Source: an uncultured Bacteroidales bacterium (GTDB lineage Bacteria > Bacteroidota > Bacteroidia > Bacteroidales > Bacteroidaceae). Taken from it: a stretch of DNA of 64,000 bases. The notes below the pieces were generated by a model, which saw nothing but the letters and a program-made list of their open reading frames with translations, did no database searches and was not told the DNA's origin. The position numbers were made by a program, and so were the translations under genes. Shown one piece after another: positions 1-9,179 of this stretch (its first letter is position 1; every line of letters starts with the position of its first letter). The stretch covers positions 1-64,000 of the forward strand of contig CACWTR010000016.1 of the NCBI GenBank assembly GCA_902763865.1, given 5' to 3'.

Positions 1-44
1 AGGTCAAGGCCGCCATTGACAGCTATGCTGAGATGTTGAAATGA
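1..44 (+). CDS. C-terminal tail of an upstream gene (partial)
   Basis: The first bases read as an open frame ending in VKAAIDSYAEMLK followed by TGA, and a clear promoter for the next gene lies just downstream. Only 13 residues are visible, so the product cannot be named. The helical, charged composition fits a normal protein C-terminus. Confidence 0.45.
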   Translation, partial: VKAAIDSYAEMLK

Positions 45-103
45 ACCGATTCACGTGCGAACCTGTGTTTTTCTGACTGCTAAAGGATAAAAAGACAGAA
101 TTA

Positions 104-135
104 TTTGGCTGGTGTTCAAGTTTTGTTTAACTTTG
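104..135 (+). promoter_or_regulatory. Bacteroidetes-type promoter for the phosphate transporter gene
   Basis: TTTG at 104-107, a 20-nt spacer, and TAACTTTG at 128-135 match the -33/-7 pattern of the Bacteroidetes primary sigma factor. Transcription would start near 141, leaving a leader of about 55 nt before the ATG. Confidence 0.7.
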
Positions 136-196
136 CAATGACATAAACGACTATTGCCCCATATAATAACCCTCTTAACTCCCCTCCATTCATCTC

Positions 197-1966
197 ATGT
201 CTCTGTTAATAATTTTTAAGTTGCTGGGCTCTTTGGCGTTGCTCATGTTCGGTATGAAATCCATGAGCGAAGCCCTCCAGAAGATGGCCGGCCCACAGTT
301 GCGCCACGTGCTTGGCACGATGACCACGAACCGCATCACGGGTGTCCTCACGGGTATGCTGGTTACGGTGTCCGTACAGTCCTCCACCGCCACTACCGTC
401 ATGACGGTGTCGTTTGTCAACGCCGGTCTGCTGACGCTGGCTCAGGCCATATCCGTCATCATGGGAGCTAATATCGGCACGACGCTGACGGCTTGGATTA
501 TGGCTGTCGGCACAGCCGGCGGGGGCGAAGCCGCATCCTTCGACATCGGCTTCCTCTCCTACATCTGTTTCTTTATCGGCATCATCCTCATCTACATGAA
601 GAAGCATCGCTACGTCGGCGACTTCCTGTTCGGCTTGGGTCTGCTGCTGCTGGGCCTGACCACGCTGAAGGCTACCGGCACGTCGATGGACATGGGCAAC
701 AATCCTGACGTGACAAACTTCTTTATGTCATTCGACCCCGATGCCTTCTCCACGACCATCATCTTCCTGCTTCTGGGCGGTGTGCTCACTTTCTGTGTGC
801 AATCGTCGGCAGCCGTGATGGCTCTCACCATGCTGCTTTGCTCTACGGGGGCCATGCCTATCTATCAGGGTATTGCGCTGGTCATGGGCGAGAACATCGG
901 CACCACCATCACGTCGAACCTGGCAGCGCTTTCGGCCAACACGCAGGCACGCCGTGCAGCCCTCTCCCACATGTTCTTCAACTTCTTTGGAGTATTCTGG
1001 ATTCTGTTCGTGTTCCGTGCTTTCGTAGATGCCGTTTGCGGATTTGTAGGCTACGATGTGGAGATGACGAAGGAATCGGCAGGCGTGGCAGCATTCATGG
1101 CCAATGCCGGAAAGCTGAACTTTGTCCTGGCTGCGTTCCACACTTGTTTCAACGTAGCCAACACGTTCATACTTATCTGGTTCATTCCGCAAATTGAGAA
1201 GCTGGTATGCTGGATTATCAAGCCGAAGAAGGTTGACGAAGAGGAAGACTTCCGCCTGCATTTCATCACGTCCGGCATCATGAAGACTCCCGAACTGTCT
1301 GTGCTCGAAGCCCAGAAGGAGATTCAGGCATTCGCAGCCCGCATGCAGCGAATGTTCGGCATGGTTCAGGATTTGCTCACCCTCTCTTCTACCTCTGTCG
1401 GCAAGAAGAAGAACAACCAGGAGACAGAGTTCAACACCCTATATTCGCGCATTGAGAAGTACGAGAACATCTCCGACAACCTGGAACTCGAGATTGCCAA
1501 CTACCTGGACCAGGTGAGCGATGCACACCTCTCCGACGACACAAAGGCCAAGATACGAGGCATGTTGCGCGAGATTTCCGAGCTGGAGAGCATTGGCGAC
1601 AGCTGCTACAACATGGCCCGCACCATCAGCCGCAAGTATCAGGGGAAGGAGGACCACTTCAACGAGAGGCAATACAACCATCTCCACCAGATGATGGGAC
1701 TCACGGACCAGGCCCTCACAAACATGAACCAGCTGATAAGCGGCAGGAAGGACTCCTTCGACGTGAACCGCAGCTACAACATCGAGCACGAGATAAACAA
1801 CTTCCGCAATCAGCTGAAGTCCCAGAACATCATCGACGTCAACAACCATAAATACACCTATGCCGTCGGCACCATATACATGGACCTCATCAATTCCTGC
1901 GAGAAGCTGGGTGACTACGTGGTCAATGTCGTTGAAGCCCGCTCCGGCACCCGCATGCACAAATGA
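197..1966 (+). CDS. Na+/phosphate cotransporter family protein with PhoU-like C-terminal domain
   Basis: This 589-residue inner-membrane protein should import inorganic phosphate with sodium. Two inverted Na/Pi-cotransporter repeats are visible. Each has the family QSS signature (QSST at 61-64, QSSA at 202-205) and a GxNIGTT loop (90-96 and 231-237). The hydrophobic part ends near residue 345. The remaining roughly 220 residues are helical and charged and resemble the PhoU-like tail found on the YjbB/NptA type. The length fits that type (about 540-600). The ATG follows a good promoter. The gene appears monocistronic, because a palindromic array separates it from the next gene. The exact substrate is inferred from the family. 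Confidence 0.93.
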   Translation: MSLLIIFKLLGSLALLMFGMKSMSEALQKMAGPQLRHVLGTMTTNRITGVLTGMLVTVSVQSSTATTVMTVSFVNAGLLTLAQAISVIMGANIGTTLTAWIMAVGTAGGGEAASFDIGFLSYICFFIGIILIYMKKHRYVGDFLFGLGLLLLGLTTLKATGTSMDMGNNPDVTNFFMSFDPDAFSTTIIFLLLGGVLTFCVQSSAAVMALTMLLCSTGAMPIYQGIALVMGENIGTTITSNLAALSANTQARRAALSHMFFNFFGVFWILFVFRAFVDAVCGFVGYDVEMTKESAGVAAFMANAGKLNFVLAAFHTCFNVANTFILIWFIPQIEKLVCWIIKPKKVDEEEDFRLHFITSGIMKTPELSVLEAQKEIQAFAARMQRMFGMVQDLLTLSSTSVGKKKNNQETEFNTLYSRIEKYENISDNLELEIANYLDQVSDAHLSDDTKAKIRGMLREISELESIGDSCYNMARTISRKYQGKEDHFNERQYNHLHQMMGLTDQALTNMNQLISGRKDSFDVNRSYNIEHEINNFRNQLKSQNIIDVNNHKYTYAVGTIYMDLINSCEKLGDYVVNVVEARSGTRMHK

Positions 1967-2016
1967 AAGAGAGCGCACCAAAATGAGGGATGAGGAAACG
2001 CAACGCGATGCGTCGG

Positions 2017-2082
2017 TTTGTTTCTCGCGAGAAACAACTGTCTTCCTCACGAGGTATAGCCGTTTTCCTCACGAGGAAAAAG
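2017..2082. repeat. 66-bp array of three 22-bp palindromic words (TTTCTCGCGAGAAA / CCTCACGAGG type)
   Basis: Three inverted-repeat centres lie exactly 22 bp apart (2027.5, 2049.5, 2071.5). The first core is TTTCTCGCGAGAAA. The second and third share CCTC-AC-GAGG. The left flank (CAACGCGATGCGTCG) and right flank (CGATACGTCGTGTCGTG) are roughly inverted with respect to each other. The geometry is that of the arrays at 14765, 27497 and 61835, but the words are different. Confidence 0.75.
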
Positions 2083-2198
2083 CCGATACGTCGTGTCGTG
2101 TGTCACGCCTCCCCCTTTTGGACAACTCCCCACTGCCTGTATAAACACAAATAGAAAAAGAATCTGCGAAAGCAAAAACATTGAAATCTAAAACCGAT

Positions 2199-4199
2199 AT
2201 GAGGAAAATCGCACTCTGTGCCCTGCTGACCATCGTAGCCGCAGGATGCACAAGACCCACCCGTAACACATCTGGTTACCCCATCAGTCCCGTGCCGTTC
2301 ACGGCAGTTCAAGTCGCCCCCAACTCCTTCTGGGGCCAACGCCTACAGGCCAGTCGCGACGTCACGATTCCGCTGGCATTCAGCAAGTGCGAGTCAGAAC
2401 ATCGCTATGACAACTTCCTGCAGGCCGCCGAGCACATCAGAGACACATCCAAGGTCATGCCCGTAACGATGGGATTCCCCTTCGACGACACCGACGCGTA
2501 CAAGACGCTGGAAGGCGCAGCCTACCTGATGCAGACGCATCCCAATGCCATGATAGGCGGCAAACCTATTGACCGCTACTGCGACAGCGTGATAAGCATC
2601 ATCGCCTCGGCGCAGGAGCCGGACGGCTACCTCTATACGGCCCGCACCATAAATCCAGAACATCCGCATGCATGGTCGGGCGCAAAACGATGGGTCGCTG
2701 TCGAGGACGGCTCGCACGAGCTGTACAACCTGGGACACCTTTGCGAAGCGGCTGTCGCCCACTACAATGCTACGGGCAAGCGCAACCTGCTGGACATAGC
2801 CATTCGTTTCGCCGATTGCGTATGTCGCGAAGTCGGTCCCAATCCGGGGCAGGCAAACGTCGTGCCCGGACACCAGATAGCCGAGATGGGCTTGGCTAAA
2901 CTCTACATAGCTACCGGCGACCGCAAGTACCTGGAACAGGCCAAGTACTTCCTGGACCAGCGAGGAAAGGTGAATCCCGAATGGGAAAACATCGGGAACG
3001 GAGGCTACCGGGATGCCGAAGGCTACGTTCACCGCACGAACTATTACTCGCAGAGCTATAAGCCCGTGACGGAGCAGGACGAAGCCGTCGGCCATGCCGT
3101 CCGTGCAGGCTACATGTATGCCGGTATGGCTGATGTGGCTGCCCTGACCGGCGACACTGCATACTTCAATGCCATTGACCGCATTGCAGAGAACATTGTC
3201 GGGAAGAAGTACTACATCACGGGCGGCGTGGGTGCCACCGGCGACGGAGAACGCTTTGGCGACAACTACGAGCTGCCCAACCTCACAGCCTATTGCGAGA
3301 CCTGCGCAGCCATAGCACAGGTCTATCTCTTCTACCGCCTCTTCCTGCTGCACGGAGAGAGCAAATACTACGACGTACTGGAGCGTACGCTCTACAACGG
3401 CGTCATCTCCGGCATCTCCATCGACGGCGGACGCTTCTTCTATCCCAATCCCCTTGAATCAAACGGCAGGTACGAGCGTCAGCCCTGGTTCGGATGTGCC
3501 TGCTGCCCTTCCAATGCTGCACGCTTCATCCCCTCGTTGCCACAGTATATCTACGCTACGAAGGATAATGCCCTCTACATTAACCTCTTTGCGAGCAACG
3601 AGATGACAACTAAGGTGAACGGCAAGGATGTCAGCATCAAACAGGAGACCAACTATCCGTGGGACGGCAATGTAGCCGTCACCATCGGGGAAGCCCCTTC
3701 ATCGTTTGCCCTGAAGATACGCATCCCCGGATGGGTGAAGGGCGAAGTCGTGCCAAGCGACCTCTACAGCTACGCCGACGACAGGCAGCCCGGCTACACC
3801 ATCGAGGTGAACGGAGAAGACGCCACCTCCGGCGGCATCCTCGAGGACGGCTACTTCGTCATCGACCGCAAGTGGCAGAAAGGTGACCGCGTGGATATAC
3901 ACTTCAGCATGGAACCGCGAATGGTCCGAGCCAACGAGCAGGTTGAGGCAGACCGCGGCAGAGTGGCCGTAGAGCGCGGACCGCTGGTCTATTGTGCCGA
4001 GTGGCCGGACAATACCTGCAATGTGCTGGACGCAGAGCTTGCAGCGAAGCCGGACTTCACGCTTGGAAAGACAACGATAGCCGGAACGGACATCGTCACC
4101 CTCTCCACCGACAGCCTCACCCTGATTCCCTACTATGCCTGGGCGCATCGCGGCCAGGGAAACATGGCCGTCTGGCTCCATGCTGCTTCGGCACAATGA
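2199..4199 (+). CDS. Glycoside hydrolase family 127 protein (beta-L-arabinofuranosidase), lipoprotein
   Basis: A 666-residue secreted enzyme predicted to remove beta-L-arabinofuranose from plant glycans. I chose the ATG at 2199 because it gives a clean lipoprotein signal (MRKIALCALLTIVAAGC). An upstream in-frame TTG would only add six residues. The GH127 zinc/catalytic set is present: E and C in YCETCA (E367, C369 from this ATG) and the CC of FGCACCPSN (C435, C436). In the characterised enzyme HypBA1 the equivalent residues bind zinc and supply the cysteine nucleophile. An N-terminal alpha-barrel and C-terminal beta-domains fit the usual length. No SusC/SusD pair or other arabinan enzyme is adjacent, so this is not a classic polysaccharide utilisation locus. 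Confidence 0.9.
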   Translation: MRKIALCALLTIVAAGCTRPTRNTSGYPISPVPFTAVQVAPNSFWGQRLQASRDVTIPLAFSKCESEHRYDNFLQAAEHIRDTSKVMPVTMGFPFDDTDAYKTLEGAAYLMQTHPNAMIGGKPIDRYCDSVISIIASAQEPDGYLYTARTINPEHPHAWSGAKRWVAVEDGSHELYNLGHLCEAAVAHYNATGKRNLLDIAIRFADCVCREVGPNPGQANVVPGHQIAEMGLAKLYIATGDRKYLEQAKYFLDQRGKVNPEWENIGNGGYRDAEGYVHRTNYYSQSYKPVTEQDEAVGHAVRAGYMYAGMADVAALTGDTAYFNAIDRIAENIVGKKYYITGGVGATGDGERFGDNYELPNLTAYCETCAAIAQVYLFYRLFLLHGESKYYDVLERTLYNGVISGISIDGGRFFYPNPLESNGRYERQPWFGCACCPSNAARFIPSLPQYIYATKDNALYINLFASNEMTTKVNGKDVSIKQETNYPWDGNVAVTIGEAPSSFALKIRIPGWVKGEVVPSDLYSYADDRQPGYTIEVNGEDATSGGILEDGYFVIDRKWQKGDRVDIHFSMEPRMVRANEQVEADRGRVAVERGPLVYCAEWPDNTCNVLDAELAAKPDFTLGKTTIAGTDIVTLSTDSLTLIPYYAWAHRGQGNMAVWLHAASAQ

Positions 4200-4227
4200 G
4201 CACTTTCCAAAGACTTAAACAACAACT

Positions 4228-5757
4228 ATGAAACGACATAAGGTCCTCCTGCAACTGCTTCTCCTGCTGCTGCCATGTGCTGTGCAGGCAGGCATTCCGG
4301 AAGGGTATTACAAAACTGCTGAAGGCAAGAAGAAGGCAGCGCTGAAAGCTGCCATGCACGACGTGATTGCGCCCCACAAGGCAATAGGGTACAGCAATCT
4401 GTGGCGCTCCTACGAGAGAGTGGATTATCTGGACAAGACGAATTCACAGGGACAACACCAGGTAATGGACTATTACAGCGACGGGATTCATTACTTCACG
4501 GGAAACGGCTCAGCCGTGAGCGGCATGAACAAGGAGCATGTGGCTCCACAAAGTTGGTGGGGGAAAGGAACCAGTATTGCAGTCGGCAGCGACCTCTTTC
4601 AAGTTCTTCCATCCGAGTCGAATGCCAACAGCGCGAAAGGCAACTACCCGCTGGGCAAGGTTACAGGCGAGGTCTCGTACCCCAACTCGGAGTCGGGAGC
4701 CAACTCGCGCATGAAGACGGGAAAGGATGCCAGCGGGAAGATGGTGTTCGAGCCTTGCGACGAATACAAGGGAGACTTCGCACGCATCTTCTTTTATGTG
4801 GCTACGTGCTATCCGGATGTCAATTGGCAAGAGTGTAGCGGTGTGAATGTGTCGTTCAGGAAAGAAGACTATCCGACCCTGAAGGCCGACATCCTGCCGA
4901 TGCTGCTGCAATGGGCAAAGAACGACCCCGTCTGCGAATGGGAAATCACCCGCAACGAAAGAGTCTATGCGGAGCAAGGCAACCGCAACCCCTTCGTTGA
5001 CTTCCCCAGCCTGGCCGAGTACATTTGGGGCGACAGCATCGACTATGCCTTCTCCTTGGATGGCTCGTCTCATGGCGGAGGCCCCGACATCGACCCGACA
5101 CCGCAGTTTGCTACGCTGCTCGACTGCTCGATGAGGTCGGGTCTCGCTCCCTTCTTCGTCCGTACCTACGACGGATGCGACGGTGCCGTCTGGACGAGCA
5201 GCTCACAGTATGGAGCCAAAGCCAATGCCTTCAGCATCCCCGGGAAGGAAGCAGACGAATACCTGATGGTCAACCTCGACCTTACGCACGTTTCGACAGC
5301 GACTCTCACCTTCCAGCATGCCACGGGCTATAACAAGACAGAGCAGGTGAAGGACACATACTTCCAAGTACTTGTCAGCGAGGACTACGACGGAGTACCC
5401 GAGGACGCAACGTGGCAGATGCTCGATGCCGTCTTCCCGCCTCTTCCGGCAGGCGGCGGCTTCACCAGCTTTGTCTCTTCGGGCGACATAAATCTGTCAA
5501 GCTACAGCGGGAAGAACGTCACCTTGGCTTTCCGCTATCTGAGCAACAGCTCTGCATCATACTGCTGGGAAGTGAGGGATGTGAAGGTGACGGCCTACAC
5601 CGTGCCGGACCGTCTGCCCTTCATTGCCGATGACGAAGGCGAATCCGGGAGCAACAAGTGGTCGGATGGCAAATGCTTTGACCTTACGGGCAGGCAAATT
5701 CCCCAAGGCACGAAGGGTATTGTCATCAGAAATGGAAAGAAGATTCTGCAAAAATGA
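4228..5757 (+). CDS. Secreted endonuclease I family nuclease with adhesin-like domain and type IX sorting tail
   Basis: This 509-residue protein has a signal peptide (about 1-21). Next comes an endonuclease I domain (about 25-275) with the family motif SGMNKEHVAPQSWW (E103, H104) and the following SDLF...PSESNAN block, a metal-dependent His fold that cuts DNA or RNA non-specifically. A beta-sandwich of the choice-of-anchor-J/cleaved-adhesin kind follows at about 300-450. The tail CFDLTGRQIPQGTKGIVIRN ending in KKILQK is a typical Por/T9SS sorting signal, so the protein is probably exported to the surface or medium. Its stop overlaps the start of a second nuclease (ATGA), which indicates co-translation. 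Substrate preference cannot be read from sequence. Confidence 0.9.
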   Translation: MKRHKVLLQLLLLLLPCAVQAGIPEGYYKTAEGKKKAALKAAMHDVIAPHKAIGYSNLWRSYERVDYLDKTNSQGQHQVMDYYSDGIHYFTGNGSAVSGMNKEHVAPQSWWGKGTSIAVGSDLFQVLPSESNANSAKGNYPLGKVTGEVSYPNSESGANSRMKTGKDASGKMVFEPCDEYKGDFARIFFYVATCYPDVNWQECSGVNVSFRKEDYPTLKADILPMLLQWAKNDPVCEWEITRNERVYAEQGNRNPFVDFPSLAEYIWGDSIDYAFSLDGSSHGGGPDIDPTPQFATLLDCSMRSGLAPFFVRTYDGCDGAVWTSSSQYGAKANAFSIPGKEADEYLMVNLDLTHVSTATLTFQHATGYNKTEQVKDTYFQVLVSEDYDGVPEDATWQMLDAVFPPLPAGGGFTSFVSSGDINLSSYSGKNVTLAFRYLSNSSASYCWEVRDVKVTAYTVPDRLPFIADDEGESGSNKWSDGKCFDLTGRQIPQGTKGIVIRNGKKILQK

Positions 5758-8204
5758 AGAAGTCGGAAGAAGTTAGCGGAAGGTGTCTCGCACTCCTGAT
5801 TGGGCTCCTGCTGTCTTCGCTCATGTCAGCATCAGCCCAGTCTCTTCTCTCTCAAGGGAGTGGGGCAGGGGAGGAAGCCTTCTACCGTAAGGCGGAAGGA
5901 CTGCGCGGCGTTCAGCTCAAGGCTGCCCTCCACGACCTCATCCAGCCGGGCCGCGTGCTCGACTATGGCGGTGGCGCGGACAAGACCTGGAGCGGCTTCT
6001 GGCTGACAGACCAAATGGAGGACATGCAGGTGCGTGACCGCTATAGCAACACCGTCCGCCATCTCAATCCCGACATGAGTGCCGTTTCAGGCATGAACAT
6101 CGAGCACATCTGGGCCAACAGCTGGTGGGGGCACATAAAGAACAATGCCTATTGCGACCTCTTCAACCTGTATCCCTCCGATGCCACTGCCAACGGGCGC
6201 AAGAGCAACAACCCCATCGGTGTCGTGGATGGCATCGTGAGCTTCGACAACGGCGTGACCAAGGTGGGCAAGAGCAGCAGCTATCGTGCCGACAGCCTTA
6301 TCACCGCCTGGGAGCCTGCCGACCAATGGAAGGGCGACTTCGCGCGTACATATTTCTATATGGCTACTTGCTACAGCCACATGACTTCCCTCTGGACGAC
6401 GACGGAAGGACTGCTGACCGTCGAGCCCGACAGTCCTCTTCTGATGCGCCCCTGGGTTTACAACCTGATGCTGGAGTGGGCTGAGGCTGACCCGCTCGAC
6501 GAGATAGAGCAGGAGCGTTGCGAGGCCATCTATGGCATTCAGGGCAACCGCAACCCCTTCGTCGATTATCCCGAGCTGTGTCAATACATCTGGGGTGACA
6601 AGGCCGGCGAGCAGTTCTACTGTAGCGATGAACATGGGGCCGAGATATTCGTGCCGGCTGCAAGCGAGACAATCGACTTCGGGCTACAGCCCCTTTCGCG
6701 ACCTTTCAGTGCAAAGGTGCAGGTGCGAGGCAGGGGGCTCGGCGAAGGCGCCAGGCTTTCGGTGGCAGACGAGAGCTTCACCCTTGACCGCAGCAACCTT
6801 TCTGCTGAAGAAATCAAGCAAGGTACAGACATAACCGTTTCTGTCTCTGGGGAGCATGCTGGCCCCTACAGCACGATGCTTTTGCTTGAAGGCAGCGGCT
6901 ATGTACAGCAGACACCGCTTCAGCTGGAGTTCGTCGATGGCATTCCGGCCTATGCTGCCACGGACATTGTCTGCTCCGTCAGCAGTCGCCACTTCAATGC
7001 CAACTGGATGAACTACCAGCCGGGAGCCACCTATACCCTCAGCGTTTATACGAAAGATGCAGACGGACAAGCAAAAACCTTCGGCACCTGGACAACGACT
7101 GACACGACCTATCAGGTCAAGAACGTCCTGGCGAGCACCACATATTATTATAAGGTCAGCATCATCGAAGAGGGTCATGAGCCCATCGGCAGCAACGAGG
7201 TGGCGGTCGAGATGCCGGACGTAGCGCCTGTCTTCTCAGTCAGCTCCCTCGACATTGCCTTCTCCGCCACGCCAGGCAAGCCAAGCTCGCCGACACAAGT
7301 CACCGTCACGGCAATTGCTGTGCCGAAGTACGTAACGGAGGTCAAGACAGCCTCACCCTTCGAGCTCAGTACCGACGGAGAAGTCTGGTCAGAGCAGCTG
7401 ACGCTTACGGGGCAAAGTCCATCGTTCCTTGTCCGTTTCGGCGGAGCCGCGGAGGAAGGCGACTATGCCGGAGAAGCTGTTGTCAGCACAGAAGGGCTGG
7501 ACGACAGAATCATTTCCCTTAGTTGCAGCGTGGATGCCTCGAAATCATTCTTCGAGGACTTCGACACCGCTTCGAAAGGCGCATACGCAGCAGCGGAAGT
7601 CACTTGCAGCGCAGCCACATGGGAGATGAGCAACGCCCTGATAGCTGCCGACGACAATGCTGTGAAGGGGAAGTGCGTCCGCATGAAGGGGTACGTCAAG
7701 TCGGGCCAGACCATTACGACACCTGCCCACATCATGATGACGACGGACAAGGTGAACGGATGCGACAGCCTCTGGTTCTATGCCGGCAGTTATGGCAATG
7801 ACACCGGCGTGAAGATGACGGTCAGCTACAGCATCGACGGCGGACAGACATGGACGAGGGTCGTTTCCTCGCTCGCTGTCGGCGCGATGAAGCGTTACGG
7901 ATACAAGATAAACCGCAACGGCAACATCCGCCTCAAGTTCGAGAGTGAGAACACGGGCAACAAGCGCGTCAACATCGACAACGTCCAGATGAGCGATTGG
8001 GCCGACCCGGATGGCATTGAAAAGCCTCACCCCAGACCCCTCTCCGAAGAGAGCGGAGAAACGGTAAATGGTAACTGCTTCGACCTGAGCGGACGCAAAG
8101 TCGTGAACGGCAAGACTTCAAGTCCTATCATCATCAAGCAAGGCAGGAAGGAAGCAAGCCTCACCCCGACCCTCTCCCGTGGGAGAGGGAGAGATAAATG
8201 GTAA
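5754..8204 (+). CDS. Second secreted endonuclease I family nuclease, multidomain, C-terminus replaced by repeat DNA
   Basis: An 816-residue paralogue of the preceding nuclease. The signal peptide covers about 1-29. The nuclease domain covers about 40-285 with SGMNIEHIWANSWWGH (E117, H118). Beta-rich modules follow, including a fibronectin-III-like stretch near 400-490 and an adhesin-type domain near 590-750. The sorting-tail motif NCFDLSGRKVVNG is present, but two copies of a hairpin repeat interrupt the end: one gives HPRPLSEESGE just before the tail, and another gives the final SLTPTLSRGRGRDKW and stop. The usual lysine-ended tail is therefore lost or altered, which may affect export. The start overlaps the upstream stop (ATGA). 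Confidence 0.87.
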   Translation: MKKSEEVSGRCLALLIGLLLSSLMSASAQSLLSQGSGAGEEAFYRKAEGLRGVQLKAALHDLIQPGRVLDYGGGADKTWSGFWLTDQMEDMQVRDRYSNTVRHLNPDMSAVSGMNIEHIWANSWWGHIKNNAYCDLFNLYPSDATANGRKSNNPIGVVDGIVSFDNGVTKVGKSSSYRADSLITAWEPADQWKGDFARTYFYMATCYSHMTSLWTTTEGLLTVEPDSPLLMRPWVYNLMLEWAEADPLDEIEQERCEAIYGIQGNRNPFVDYPELCQYIWGDKAGEQFYCSDEHGAEIFVPAASETIDFGLQPLSRPFSAKVQVRGRGLGEGARLSVADESFTLDRSNLSAEEIKQGTDITVSVSGEHAGPYSTMLLLEGSGYVQQTPLQLEFVDGIPAYAATDIVCSVSSRHFNANWMNYQPGATYTLSVYTKDADGQAKTFGTWTTTDTTYQVKNVLASTTYYYKVSIIEEGHEPIGSNEVAVEMPDVAPVFSVSSLDIAFSATPGKPSSPTQVTVTAIAVPKYVTEVKTASPFELSTDGEVWSEQLTLTGQSPSFLVRFGGAAEEGDYAGEAVVSTEGLDDRIISLSCSVDASKSFFEDFDTASKGAYAAAEVTCSAATWEMSNALIAADDNAVKGKCVRMKGYVKSGQTITTPAHIMMTTDKVNGCDSLWFYAGSYGNDTGVKMTVSYSIDGGQTWTRVVSSLAVGAMKRYGYKINRNGNIRLKFESENTGNKRVNIDNVQMSDWADPDGIEKPHPRPLSEESGETVNGNCFDLSGRKVVNGKTSSPIIIKQGRKEASLTPTLSRGRGRDKW

Positions 8205-8253
8205 AAAGCCTCACCCCGACCCTCTCCCGTGGGAGAGGGAGAGATAAATGGTA
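8022..8253. repeat. Three copies of a CCTCACCCC...GGGAGAGGG hairpin repeat at a gene end
   Basis: The unit is AAGCCTCACCCC, then CCTCTCC(C), a short turn, GGAGAG, and a tail like GATAAATGGTAAA. Copies lie at about 8022-8066 (diverged), 8156-8203 and 8205-8253. The last two are a near-perfect tandem duplication. The first two are inside the nuclease reading frame and the second supplies its stop codon. Confidence 0.8.
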
Positions 8254-8277
8254 AATGATTAAATGTTAAATGCCCCG

Positions 8278-9102
8278 ATGCGTTACTTCATCACCCTCTC
8301 CTACGACGGCACGCGCTATCATGGCTGGCAGATTCAGCCTAATGCCGACAGCGTGCAAGAGCGACTGCAAGAAGCGCTCTCTACGCTCCTGCGTCAGCCC
8401 GTTGAAGTCGTCGGAGCAGGTCGTACCGACACGGGTGTCCATGCCCGCATGATGGTGGCGCACTTCGATTGGGAGGAAGAAGTCACCCCCCAATCTACGG
8501 ACCTTCCCCAGCCCTTCCTTAAACGGAGGGAGCCTTCGCCGGTGTTCTCCCCCTTTAAGGCGGAGTCAGAGAGGGCCTTGGAGTTAGAGAGGTTCTGTGG
8601 TAAGCTCAACAAGCTCTTGCCGCAGGACATTGCCGTGCAGAACATCCGCCCCGTCGCCCCAGACATGCACGCTCGCTTCTCCGCCACCTCGCGCACGTAC
8701 CATTATTATATACATACACGCAAGGACCCCTTCCTGCATTCACATAGCTGGCAGATACCTTATCCGCTCGACTTCGAGCGGATGAACGCGGCTGCAAAGG
8801 TCCTTCTCGAATACCAGGACTTCACCAGCTTCTCGAAGCTGCATACCGATGTCAAGACGAACCTCTGCGACCTTCGCCAGGCACGTTGGGACGAGCTCAG
8901 TCCCGGCAGGTGGCGCTTCACCATCACGGCCAACCGTTTCCTGCGCAACATGGTCCGCGCCATCGTGGGCACCCTTGTCGAAGTAGGTCGGGGCAGGATA
9001 GGCATCGAAGAGCTGCGTCGCATCATCGAAGCCAAGGACCGATGCAGTGCCGGCGAGAGCGTTCCGGCCAAAGGTCTCTTCCTCGTCGATATCAAATACT
9101 GA
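8278..9102 (+). CDS. truA: tRNA pseudouridine(38-40) synthase TruA with an internal insertion
   Basis: A 274-residue enzyme that isomerises uridines 38-40 in tRNA anticodon arms. The ATG at 8278 gives the family start MRYFITLSYDGTRYHGWQIQ. The catalytic aspartate is D51 in GAGRTDTGVHA. The conserved HARFSATSRTYHYYI and NRFLRNMVRAIVGTLVEVGRG blocks are intact. About residues 68-102 (EVTPQSTDLPQPFLKRREPS onward) have no counterpart in ordinary TruA, where a short loop joins the strand after the active site to the next helix. At DNA level this piece is made of short C/T-rich hairpin repeats, and it keeps the frame. The remaining sequence looks functional. Confidence 0.95.
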   Translation: MRYFITLSYDGTRYHGWQIQPNADSVQERLQEALSTLLRQPVEVVGAGRTDTGVHARMMVAHFDWEEEVTPQSTDLPQPFLKRREPSPVFSPFKAESERALELERFCGKLNKLLPQDIAVQNIRPVAPDMHARFSATSRTYHYYIHTRKDPFLHSHSWQIPYPLDFERMNAAAKVLLEYQDFTSFSKLHTDVKTNLCDLRQARWDELSPGRWRFTITANRFLRNMVRAIVGTLVEVGRGRIGIEELRRIIEAKDRCSAGESVPAKGLFLVDIKY

Positions 9103-9179
9103 ACGAACCCTTGACATACCCTCTGGCAAACGCACTTACAAAAAATCACCTTATTATGAACATCTAAAACCAAACAAAC

